Shown piece after piece: positions 26,701 to 32,521 of a stretch of 32,705 nucleotides of DNA. Position 1 is the first letter of the stretch. The number at the start of each line of letters is the position of its first letter. The stretch is from NCBI GenBank assembly GCA_964463485.1, contig CAYXDO010000131.1, positions 1 to 32,705 of the forward strand, written 5' to 3'. Position numbers and translations under genes: made by a program. Under the pieces are notes generated by a model, which was given only the letters and a program-made list of their open reading frames with translations, had not been told where the DNA came from and made no database searches. The DNA comes from CAYXDO01 sp964463485 (GTDB lineage Bacteria; Myxococcota; Kuafuiibacteriia; Kuafuiibacteriales; Kuafuiibacteriaceae).

Positions 26701-29700
26701 AGGCGTCCGCATCGTGACGACCTCCTTGCCGCCGGGGATTCGGGGCGTTCCGTTCATGGGCAGCGACGGGCCGGCGCGGGTACGGGCCGTCTCAGCAGAT
26801 GGGTCGGCCAGCGAGATTCGGTACGCGATCGCGCGGGGCTCGTTGCCCGAAGGCCTAGCGCTGGCTCTGGACGGCACCCTGACGGGCACCCCGGCGGCAT
26901 CGGGTGTGTCGACCTTCGTCGTCTCCGCCGTCGACTCTTTCGGTCAGAGCGATCAGGTCGCGCTCGGGCTCGCCGTCGACGAACCCGAACCCGTCGTCGA
27001 GCCTCCCCCAGAGCAAGGCTGCAGTTGTCGCTTCTCGAGTCGCTCTCCGCGTCGATCGGTCGCGTCTTTGGCGTGGCTGGCCATCGGAGCGCTGATCGTC
27101 TTCTGCCGCAGGCGCCCGAAGCTGTCGAACGCCAAGGCTTGGAGCTCGGCGGGCTTCGTGGCGACCGCCCTCGCTGCTTCGAGCGCGCGAGCCCAGATCC
27201 CCTACACGATCGAGGAGTCGGTCGAGCCCTACTCCAACCTCACCGGTGGAACGCCGTTGGCGTTCTCGGACGAAGACGACGGCCAAGCGCTCGCGTCCCT
27301 GCCCTTCCGCTTCCGATTCTTCGACCAAGACTACGACCAGGTGTTGGTGTCCACGAACGGCTACCTCTCGTTCGGTTCGAACGCGACCGCGTATTCGAAC
27401 GACCCGATACCAAATACCGGAACACCCAACGCGTTGATCGCGGTCTTCTGGGACGACCTGGAGGTGCCCGCTCGAAACGCCGCCAGCCTGATCATCCGCG
27501 GCTTAGCGCCCCAACGAGCCGCGGTGATTCAGTATCATGGGCTTCACGACCTCGGAGCTCCAGGCCACTCCATCGACGCCCAGGTTTGGCTGTACGAAGG
27601 GCTCGCCGGACGAATCGAGCTTCGCTACGGACCGATCATCGGGACCGGAGGGCCCGACGCCCTCGGCTACAGCGGCTCGATCGGCATCGAAGATCCAGGC
27701 GGGCAGCTCGGCTATCCTCTGCGCGACTGCGTGCCCGACTGCGACGGAGACGACCTCGCAGCGCTCTCGGGCAAAGTGTTCAAGCTCGTCGAGGACGCCG
27801 GCGAAGACGTCATCGCCGTGTCCACGGTCGGCCCCTCGCGCGCCTTCTCCGGCACCGACGTCGACGTTCGGGTCACGTACTCCAGCCAGCACGAGAGCTC
27901 GATCGGGCCGTTCATCTACCGAATCGCGATCTCCGCCGCCTCCGAGGTGGAGCTGAGCCGCTTCGTGTTCAGCTCCCCCGAAACGACGTTGGGCCCCTAC
28001 GAAACGCGGACCGACTCCGTTCGTGTGCAGCTTCCAGCCGACTTGGCTCCGGGTCGATATCAATGGGCCGTGATGGTCGATGCAGACGACCGAATCGATG
28101 AGCCAAGGGAGGGCAACAACATCGCCCGCGCTGCGCAGTCGACGCTGCTGCTCGATCCTCGGCCCAACCTCGTCGCGATCTCGGCTTCTACGGACGTGAC
28201 CTCCGCGCGACCCGGCGACCCGATCGACGTCCACCTCGAGCTCGCAAGCCGAGGGCTCCCGGTCGCCGAGGCCGAGCTCCAAGTTCTTTTGTCCTCAAAC
28301 GACGTTCCTTCCTTGGACGACTTGTCGTTGGGCTCGTTGACCACGCTGGTGTCGACGTCCGCCCCCACGCGCCTCGACCGCCGCTTTACGCTGCCCGCAG
28401 ATCTGATCGGCGGCAGTTACCACCTCACGCTCGTGGTCGATCCCGACGACGACGTCCTAGAGGGCAGCGAGTCGGACAACTTTGCCCTCTCGCTCGCCCC
28501 GCTCGTCGTGCTGGAGGCGGCCGTCATGGTGACGACCACGTCTCTTCCGGCTGGCTACGTGGGGCTCACGTATGATGCGTGGATCTCGGCGTACGGCGGA
28601 GACGGTTCCTTCACGTGGACCATCTCGCCCGGACTGCTTCCCACAGGCCTCGCGATCGACGCTCGCGGGCACATCTCGGGGACGCCGTCCGAAGCGGGTC
28701 GCTTCGATTTCACCCTTCGCGCGGACAGCGGAGGCGCGTCAGGGACAAGGGCGCTCTCGATCGAGATCGACGAGCTCACGGGTCCTCTGACGCTCGTGAC
28801 GCGCGAGCTCATTCCCGGAATGGTCGGGCGCGACTATCCTCCGGGCCTGGGCCTGGCGGTCGAGGAGCGACAGCACCTCGTCGCCGTGGGCGCCTCCGGG
28901 CCGGTCCGTTTCTCGCTCACCTCGAACCCTCCGCCCGGCCTTGCGCTCGACGAAGATGGGTATCTTCACGGCCGGCCCACCGAGCGCGGAACCTTCTATC
29001 TCGACGTCGACGTCACCGACGGCGTCTCCGCGAACCAGAGATCGATCCCGCTGACGATCATCGAGAGCGGACGGCTCTCGATCCTCGCGGCTCCGCTCCC
29101 GCGCGCGACGATCGGAGAGCCTTATGTGGTCCAACTATCCGAGCTCGGGCGAATCGCTTCCTCGACCGTCACCTTCGAGCTGATCGACGGCGCCGGTCGC
29201 CTCCCTGATGGCCTCGCGCTCGCGTCCAACGGGCAGATCGCGGGCATCCCTGAGCGAGTAGGATCCTGGACCTTCGCGATCTCGGTCTTCGAAGGAATCT
29301 CCGCGCCCTCCGATTCCGCCCGCTTCACCATCGAGATCGCGACCGATGCGAGCTTCGGCATCACGCCCAGCTCGCTCCCCATCGCGACCTTGGGCGAGCC
29401 GTATGAAGCGGTCGCCGAAGCGCGTCGCGGCGACGCACCGTTCGTTTGGCGAATCGTGTCGGCCTCGCCCTTGCCGGCGGGCATGCGTTACGAAGTCGAA
29501 AACCGACGAGGCCGGGAAGTCTTGTTGTTCCTCGGGACGCCCGAAGAGATCCCTGTGGGCTTCGGTGACGTCGACTCCGGAGGGCTCATGAGCTTCCTGG
29601 TCGTGTTGGAGGACGCCAAAGGCCGGACCACCCAACAGCCCATGTCCGTGCGCGTGGTCGAGCCTCCCGAGCCTCCAGTGACCCCGAAGGAGGAAGGGTG

Positions 29701-29797
29701 CAGCTGCGCGACCTCGGGCCAAGAGTCCGCATCGCTCAGTATCACGATCGCGATGTTCGCCCTCGCGCTGCGAAGGAGCCGTCGATGGACCCGGTGA
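20753..29797 (+). CDS. Giant surface polyprotein: three signal peptide-CARDB-Ig-MYXO-CTERM modules in one frame
   Basis: 3014 aa from GTG 20753, which overlaps the previous TGA. Three complete preproteins are fused. Module A (1-~878): signal peptide to A27, beta domain, two CARDB, four putative-Ig repeats, and a tail with C855 and C857. Module B (~879-2123): signal peptide starting M879-S-S-R-K-K and cleaved near A906, beta domain, five CARDB, four Ig, tail with C2090 and C2092. Module C (~2124-3014): signal-like helix ending near A2147 (A-R-A before Q-I-P), beta domain, two CARDB, four Ig, terminal tail with C2983 and C2985 then R-R-S-R-R. No stop codon occurs at either junction. Likely exported and cut by signal peptidase and a myxosortase, but processing is inferred. 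Alternatives are a single giant protein, independent initiation at ATG 23387, or an undetected sequence error. The TGA overlaps the next gene by 13 bp. Confidence 0.85.
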   Translation: MRPSKARRACATFVTSLAALTVSKASAQPAPYAFIREPTAYESLADAARIDGLAGGDTVAVPLPFGFRFHRAYAPTVYVSIRGFISVFRPPVPVTPLPPQFLPAQNVNGVIAPLWYDWCAEGPDCTIPSPAPDAGLYVRMDTTPGRAAAHFEWRNLRAANDVRSSSAINFRVSLYEGLPGRVEISYGPMRLGTDQVGLPTPMALRTAVQAPFGGAGEWLPPCDDFFFACGSAQLELFEGTRVVYQADVVDLLASYAFAPDVAFLGRPIDVLGFIENQHDGPNGPAVPAAYLVPATNTTTVGAAQIYRGAPLTFGPYENAAVSFQAAVPTQLTEGLYVVAVTVDDEHQLAEWDELNNAAWSAPLRVRRPRPNLVVQSVAAPTIALIGDVAPVVVTIANDGIEDAAANVAVVLGSDAETTSFDREVGSTRIELEAGTSTTVTIEANVPADLGGSTMVYGAIADANQEVEEVSELDNVRSASSTTLIGSEAISIADSLPAASRTIPYRAKVVALGGIGALTFRHTRGLLPRGLRFDAGHAEIFGIPLELGSFSLEFEVTAEGGQRASSAVSLVVSDPLVELQVLTSTLPSGAFGAPYAFTPIVIGGAPPYRFAATPSLPEGLAFASDGTILGVLRAIGTIAFTLEVEDAAGAADAVGLELFAAAPSSLTLISAALEPATLGVAYDTKLIAAGGAPPYVFRAKSDLPLGLELVGEHVRGTPSRFGAFAFELDVEDAHGVTVRSPVFIEVADAGPALSFDRAVLPRAQVGTVYAGTVSASGGQKPYTWSIVEGSIPPGFSVVPDGPAALASAAIITGLPISSGVWPFVLRVGDAAGHTVESAQLIAAEAAPTAPSDDGGCGCRTSSSGRLGLGLVVLAMLTFRMSSRKKLGAPLIGTFMLTFMLTTPSAWAQSIYVARTTSAPFSPLASGAPINFGFATDDGAKDVPIGFTFEFYGRPYTRVNVGVNGAISFAPPCSSGCGLEATCTNAVCALSSLPYDPDSIPSIQSPQAVVAAWWDDLSADTFWSPGAAMLYALEGSAPNRQLVVEWRRVARLGDTGSELSVQIRLEEATRTVHVHYGPVTSSPSSTAWSGLVGIEDHTGTDGLAPLGCGASSGSACDISDLVALSGTVISYSPVSGPELVGECRGLDRAMPGAQTTVEVNAFNIGPDPTPTGFDADVYLSLDRSLNPSADFLLGRASFDVVTENAGMTRVLTATVPSAVPPGLYFTAVELDPDDVVVETIEANNVAYSDLTVLVGPDATPAFDAVVPGASPGTSYSATFHIKNQNVAISELGWALYVSADNRLDATDTLLANGRTSLSELQDLVITATATFPAVSMGLRRLIAIVDTDDELTEANESNNVVASNELIVGPDLTLSISNVPEQSGPTETLSVDLAIENRGAPIEQATVQLFLSDDTVLDAFDVPLLTYTAVLAGRSHVDATVTSTVPEVTPGLLHLLGRVDPLDEVDEANENNNSAMSPTTLRIVGPDLAAIEVTCPSVLFRGQPALVDVIVRNDGGASVRAFSYSIHLSDNQLITVSDPMLAESGPHALAPGQSLAARHVVTIPADFPAGAADVGLIADSTSAVLEEQEANNITRKQGRVTVRDPAADFAVFDVATRGNLAAGERVVIDRLLENAGNSAARLDYQIVLSTDATLDADDVVIGNGSIELEAGRFDAGSDVARVPLAQGAGRYHLGYRLDPRDSVAELDESNNLSSVVIVTVAPGALVLLTESLPLATVGALYSFDLVAAGGRGPHQYQLVGGALPDGLTLTTAGRISGSPETVGLSTFEISITDGEHTLQRTLELLVAERTSKLEVLTRALPPAWAGRPYQASLVSVGGVPPLVWSATGPLQGLELDPNGDLSGTPRSAASGLTTFRVTDATGAFAERLVPVRVIGPDAGVRFSIDALRSGVVGRAYDQQLRLENGESPFKLELVDGELPPGLALNADRILGTPFRVGVFAFAVQVVDGREDFDLSYFVIDVASNEGVRIVTTSLPPGIRGVPFMGSDGPARVRAVSADGSASEIRYAIARGSLPEGLALALDGTLTGTPAASGVSTFVVSAVDSFGQSDQVALGLAVDEPEPVVEPPPEQGCSCRFSSRSPRRSVASLAWLAIGALIVFCRRRPKLSNAKAWSSAGFVATALAASSARAQIPYTIEESVEPYSNLTGGTPLAFSDEDDGQALASLPFRFRFFDQDYDQVLVSTNGYLSFGSNATAYSNDPIPNTGTPNALIAVFWDDLEVPARNAASLIIRGLAPQRAAVIQYHGLHDLGAPGHSIDAQVWLYEGLAGRIELRYGPIIGTGGPDALGYSGSIGIEDPGGQLGYPLRDCVPDCDGDDLAALSGKVFKLVEDAGEDVIAVSTVGPSRAFSGTDVDVRVTYSSQHESSIGPFIYRIAISAASEVELSRFVFSSPETTLGPYETRTDSVRVQLPADLAPGRYQWAVMVDADDRIDEPREGNNIARAAQSTLLLDPRPNLVAISASTDVTSARPGDPIDVHLELASRGLPVAEAELQVLLSSNDVPSLDDLSLGSLTTLVSTSAPTRLDRRFTLPADLIGGSYHLTLVVDPDDDVLEGSESDNFALSLAPLVVLEAAVMVTTTSLPAGYVGLTYDAWISAYGGDGSFTWTISPGLLPTGLAIDARGHISGTPSEAGRFDFTLRADSGGASGTRALSIEIDELTGPLTLVTRELIPGMVGRDYPPGLGLAVEERQHLVAVGASGPVRFSLTSNPPPGLALDEDGYLHGRPTERGTFYLDVDVTDGVSANQRSIPLTIIESGRLSILAAPLPRATIGEPYVVQLSELGRIASSTVTFELIDGAGRLPDGLALASNGQIAGIPERVGSWTFAISVFEGISAPSDSARFTIEIATDASFGITPSSLPIATLGEPYEAVAEARRGDAPFVWRIVSASPLPAGMRYEVENRRGREVLLFLGTPEEIPVGFGDVDSGGLMSFLVVLEDAKGRTTQQPMSVRVVEPPEPPVTPKEEGCSCATSGQESASLSITIAMFALALRRSRRWTR
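23312..23470 (+). other. Internal junction A/B: MYXO-CTERM tail fused to a signal peptide
   Basis: Cys codons at 23315 and 23321 start a MYXO-CTERM-type tail. A hydrophobic run of about 13 residues (LGLGLVVLAMLTF) is followed by the basic loop R-M-S-S-R-K-K, a second hydrophobic segment, and a signal peptidase site S-A-W-A before Q (cleavage after 23470). The frame is open throughout. ATG 23387 is in frame and would give a perfect free signal peptide, but no Shine-Dalgarno precedes it. A 12-bp tandem duplication (23425-23448) lies in the second hydrophobic segment. Confidence 0.8.
27017..27193 (+). other. Internal junction B/C: MYXO-CTERM tail fused to a signal-like helix
   Basis: Cys codons at 27020 and 27026 begin the tail. 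A helix VASLAWLAIGALIVFC ends in R-R-R-P-K. After about ten residues an Ala-rich segment runs to a signal peptidase-like site A-R-A before Q-I-P (cleavage after 27193). There is no in-frame ATG, GTG or TTG before the signal-like helix; only CTG 27122 and a GTG (27158) inside the helix exist. Module C therefore appears to depend on translation of the upstream modules. Confidence 0.75.
29699..29797 (+). other. Terminal MYXO-CTERM sorting signal of the polyprotein
   Basis: Cys codons at 29699 and 29705 (C-S-C). A hydrophobic segment (LSITIAMFALAL) and the basic end R-R-S-R-R-W-T-R precede the TGA at 29795-29797. Same layout as the tail of module 1, which supports all four being functional sorting tags from one family. 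Confidence 0.78.
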
Positions 29798-31392
29798 CCT
29801 ACCCGCGCCTGCGACGATTCCCCGGCGCAGGCTCGCTTCGCTCGCCGCGGTTCAGCTACCTGGCCTTGCTCGTGCTCTCTGGGCTGCTGGCCTGCGAAGA
29901 TGATCGTGTCTCGGCGGTCGATCCCTTGCTCGAGCTCGATCCGCAACACCTCGACTTCGGAACGCTGGAGCTCGGCCAAGAGTCTTCGCTGACGCTCGTG
30001 CTGCGAAACCTCGAGAAGGCCGACGCGCACGTCGATAGCCTCGAGGTCCTCGACGATTGCGGAGGGTGCTTCTTGCCGCTCGTGCGTCCCACCGACGTCC
30101 TCGGGCTCACGAAAGTGGACATCCCGGTTCGGTTTCGCGCCGTGCGCATCGAAGCCGCCACGGGAACCATCACCTTCACGACCAACGATCCGAAGGCGCC
30201 GCTGCTCTCCGCGACCGTGATCGGTCGCGGAAGCGACTCGCGGGCTCCGGACATCGAAGTGTTTCCGTCCTCGGTCTCGTTCGGCTTCGTGCCAGCCGGA
30301 GGCGTGGCCCTCGGCTCTTTCGCGATCCGCTCCACCGGCACGAACGACTTGCTCATCGATCGAATCTCGATCGATCCGCCGAACGCGCCCTTTCGAGTCA
30401 CGACCTCCACTCCGAGCCCTGAACGCCCTGGGCGCCTAAGTCCCGGCGCGCAAGTGAGCGTGAGCTTGCGCGCCGAGCTTCCCGCCACCGCGAGCGCCAC
30501 CACGTCGGCGCGTGTGTTGATCGAGACCAACGTGACCAAAGAGAAGAACGTGCCTGGCCGCCTCGGAACCTTGGCCGTCCCGATCTCCGCGACGCCCAAC
30601 CTCCCGCCGATCGCCGTGGCCGGACCCGATCAGACCGTCGAGCCTTTTTCCGTCGTGACGCTCGACGGCTCGGGCAGCCATGACCCTGACGTCCCGCCCG
30701 ACGAGCCCCTCACCTATCGCTGGAAGATCGATCAGAAGCCCGCCGGCTCGACGGCCACGCTCGAGTTTGGCGCGTCGCCGCACCCTGAGTTCCTCGCCGA
30801 TCTGGCTGGGCGTTATGAAATCTCTCTCGTCGTCATCGACGCGATCGGGCTCGAGAGCATCGCGCCGGCGCGCACGGTCGTCGAAGCCTTTCCCGACGAG
30901 GCCGTCCGCATCGAGCTGATTTGGGATCATCCTTATTCGGATCTCGATCTGCACCTCATCCGCGACGGAGGCTCGTTTTGTTTGTGCCCCGACGATCTGC
31001 ACTATCGTGAGTGCCTGCCCGGCCAGCCACGCCAGACCAACTGGTTTCCTGAGTCGCCAGGAGCGAACCCGAGACTCGATGTCGACGATCGCGAAGGGTT
31101 TGGGCCCGAGAACATCAACCTCGACGGCGACGGAGACTCACGTTACGTCCCGCCGAGTCGGTTCACGATCGCCGTACACCTCTATGATCCAGCCGATCAC
31201 GGCGACAGCCCCTGGCCCACGACCGTGTCGAACGCGACCGTGCGAGTCTTCATCTTCGGGCTGCTCGCCGCTGAGTACACCAGGGCGCTCGAAAATCGAG
31301 ATGACGTCTGGACGGTTACGACACTCGACTGGCCAAATCAAACCTTCGAGGAAGTCGGCACCCTACACTCGCAGCGCTGCGCCGCGTTTTAG
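29785..31392 (+). CDS. ASH-repeat lipoprotein with PKD domain and YfaP/DUF2135-like C-terminus
   Basis: 535-aa lipoprotein. A long basic n-region, then L-S-G-L-L-A-C37 followed by E-D-D, is a clear lipobox. Two ASH (choice-of-anchor-D) repeats follow, opening with HLDFGTLELG and SVSFGFVPAG. A PKD domain (~270-370) has the characteristic VTLDGSGSHDPD. The last ~165 residues resemble the YfaP/DUF2135-type region: LIWDHPYSDLDLHLI, a Cys-containing loop, a calcium-site-like DGDGDS, and a hydrophobic strand VRVFIFG. ATG 29785 is chosen because AAGGAG sits six bases before it and because it gives a proper signal peptide; the frame is open a further 29 codons upstream, inside the polyprotein gene. 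It overlaps the polyprotein stop by 13 bp and closes the surface cassette, mirroring the ASH lipoprotein at the other end. Envelope binding role inferred. Confidence 0.86.
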   Translation: MDPVTYPRLRRFPGAGSLRSPRFSYLALLVLSGLLACEDDRVSAVDPLLELDPQHLDFGTLELGQESSLTLVLRNLEKADAHVDSLEVLDDCGGCFLPLVRPTDVLGLTKVDIPVRFRAVRIEAATGTITFTTNDPKAPLLSATVIGRGSDSRAPDIEVFPSSVSFGFVPAGGVALGSFAIRSTGTNDLLIDRISIDPPNAPFRVTTSTPSPERPGRLSPGAQVSVSLRAELPATASATTSARVLIETNVTKEKNVPGRLGTLAVPISATPNLPPIAVAGPDQTVEPFSVVTLDGSGSHDPDVPPDEPLTYRWKIDQKPAGSTATLEFGASPHPEFLADLAGRYEISLVVIDAIGLESIAPARTVVEAFPDEAVRIELIWDHPYSDLDLHLIRDGGSFCLCPDDLHYRECLPGQPRQTNWFPESPGANPRLDVDDREGFGPENINLDGDGDSRYVPPSRFTIAVHLYDPADHGDSPWPTTVSNATVRVFIFGLLAAEYTRALENRDDVWTVTTLDWPNQTFEEVGTLHSQRCAAF

Positions 31393-31831
31393 CCCGAGCG
31401 CCGTTGCCGTCGCCGCTTCGCGGTCGTGCTCGTGCTCGAAAAACGTGCGTGTGACACAGTAGTACGAGTCACTCCAAGCTCTCCGAGGAGCAGAACGGCC
31501 AAGGTTGCGACGTTGGTCTCTGCAAACCGGAACGGCCAAGGCTGCGATGCTGGTTTGCTCCCGGCAGGGCGGAACGGACAAGGCTGCGATGCTGGTCCGC
31601 TCCGGGCGGGACGGAACGCACAAGGCTGCGATGCTGGTTTGCTCCGGGCAGGACGGAACGGACAAGGCTGCGATGCTGGTTCGCTCCGGGCAGGGCCGAA
31701 GGATCAAAATTGCGATGCTGGTCCGCGCCCGGCAGGACGGAAGGGTCGAGGCTGCGGTGTTCAGACCCGCTGTCCCGTATTTGCGTGGTCAGGGGATTGC
31801 GCGGCAGCGAGAATCGAGCGAGGGAATGGCC
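31393..31831. other. 439-bp gap with tandem repeats, no confident gene
   Basis: The first ~100 bp after the lipoprotein stop contain no recognisable gene. A short GTGAC...GTCAC inverted repeat (31451-31455 and 31468-31472) is the only other structure seen. From about 31490 to 31760 a 42-bp tandem repeat fills the gap. Both strands are open in some frame across the array because the period is a multiple of three, but the predicted peptides are just 14-residue repeats. The downstream gene could extend into it (see repeat entry). No clear terminator was found. Confidence 0.6.
31490..31760. repeat. 42-bp tandem repeat array, about seven units
   Basis: The shared core CAAGGCTGCGATGCTGGT starts at 31500 (degenerate), 31537, 31579, 31621, 31663, 31705 (degenerate) and 31747 (degenerate). 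Spacing is 37 bp once and then exactly 42 bp five times. Outer units have diverged, as in ageing minisatellites. The rest of the unit is variable around TCCGGGCAGGACGGAACG. Units 2-5 carry AAGG five bases before an ATG, and all these ATGs are in frame with the gene ending at 32521. Not CRISPR: there are no distinct spacers. Confidence 0.85.
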
Positions 31832-32521
31832 ATGATTGCGGGTCCTGACTCAACTCTTCAAACCATGCTCTCGGCGATCTCGGACACGATTCATTCGCTG
31901 GATTCGGCGTCGGACCTCGATATCGACCGCTCTGACGCCGACCGGAGCTTCTTCGCAGAGCGAAAGGCGAAGCTTGTTCCCCAATTCGAGGCGCTCCTCG
32001 CGACCAAGAGGAGACTCGAGGACTTCGATCTCGGCGAGGGCTCGAGGCTCCAAACTCGAGTGGAGATCGGTGACCAAGTACTCGACCGCGGGATCTCGGA
32101 CGGTCGAGCGCGAACCAAGCTTGCTCTAAAAGGTAAGTCTGGCTTGGACTACACCCACGCGTTCGGACCGACCCTTCAGACGCTGACCCAGGAGAAGCTC
32201 GCTCTCGAGCCCCAGAGAGTCCTGGAAGCCGTGGGGAGGCTCACGGACCTCCCTGAGTTCGTTGAGAAGGAACCTGTGGGTAAGGACATGAGTCTTCGCG
32301 CGCAGACTCAACAGAAATGCCTTGATGAACGGGCCGACGGCAGGTTGAAGCGGGACGCCCTGGTCACGGCGGGGATCAAGCAGGTCCTGGAGGCCGCTCA
32401 GGCGCTCGCGGCCTTGAAAGGCGCGCTGGATGAACGGTTTCCGCGACAGCGTGACTATGTCGCGGCGTTCTTCCTCGACGTGGCACCGCCGCGACAGCCC
32501 AAGGCGCCGCCGCCGAGCTGA
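31832..32521 (+). CDS. Hypothetical protein, mostly helical
   Basis: 229-aa protein with no signal peptide and no recognised family. The sequence begins M-I-A-G-P-D-S-T-L-Q-T-M-L, has a charged helical first half (AERKAKLVPQFEALLATKRR), a short motif LDYTHAFGPTLQTLTQEK, a helix rich in Ala and Leu (VLEAAQALAALKGAL), and a Pro-rich tail. ATG 31832 is preferred because AGGGA lies six bases upstream; ATG 31826 is two codons earlier. The frame is open through the 42-bp repeats to TTG 31505, so a longer form beginning in the repeats is possible. It stands alone after the surface cassette. Function is unknown. Confidence 0.6.
   Translation: MIAGPDSTLQTMLSAISDTIHSLDSASDLDIDRSDADRSFFAERKAKLVPQFEALLATKRRLEDFDLGEGSRLQTRVEIGDQVLDRGISDGRARTKLALKGKSGLDYTHAFGPTLQTLTQEKLALEPQRVLEAVGRLTDLPEFVEKEPVGKDMSLRAQTQQKCLDERADGRLKRDALVTAGIKQVLEAAQALAALKGALDERFPRQRDYVAAFFLDVAPPRQPKAPPPS

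Noticed and set aside
23312..27193. Assembly or indel error as the cause of the fused frame
   Set aside because: Not excluded, but both junctions stay in frame and the coding character continues smoothly on both sides. Two independent errors would each have to remove a stop and preserve the frame.
31451..31472. GTGAC/GTCAC inverted repeat as a regulator site
   Set aside because: Five-base arms with a 12-bp spacer are too weak to claim and do not match the CRP spacing.
31363..31707. Minus-strand protein made of 14-residue repeats
   Set aside because: It exists only because the repeat period is divisible by three; the upstream part is antisense to the lipoprotein gene.
31490..31760. CRISPR array
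   Set aside because: The 42-bp units are contiguous and similar along their whole length, with no unique spacers and no cas genes.
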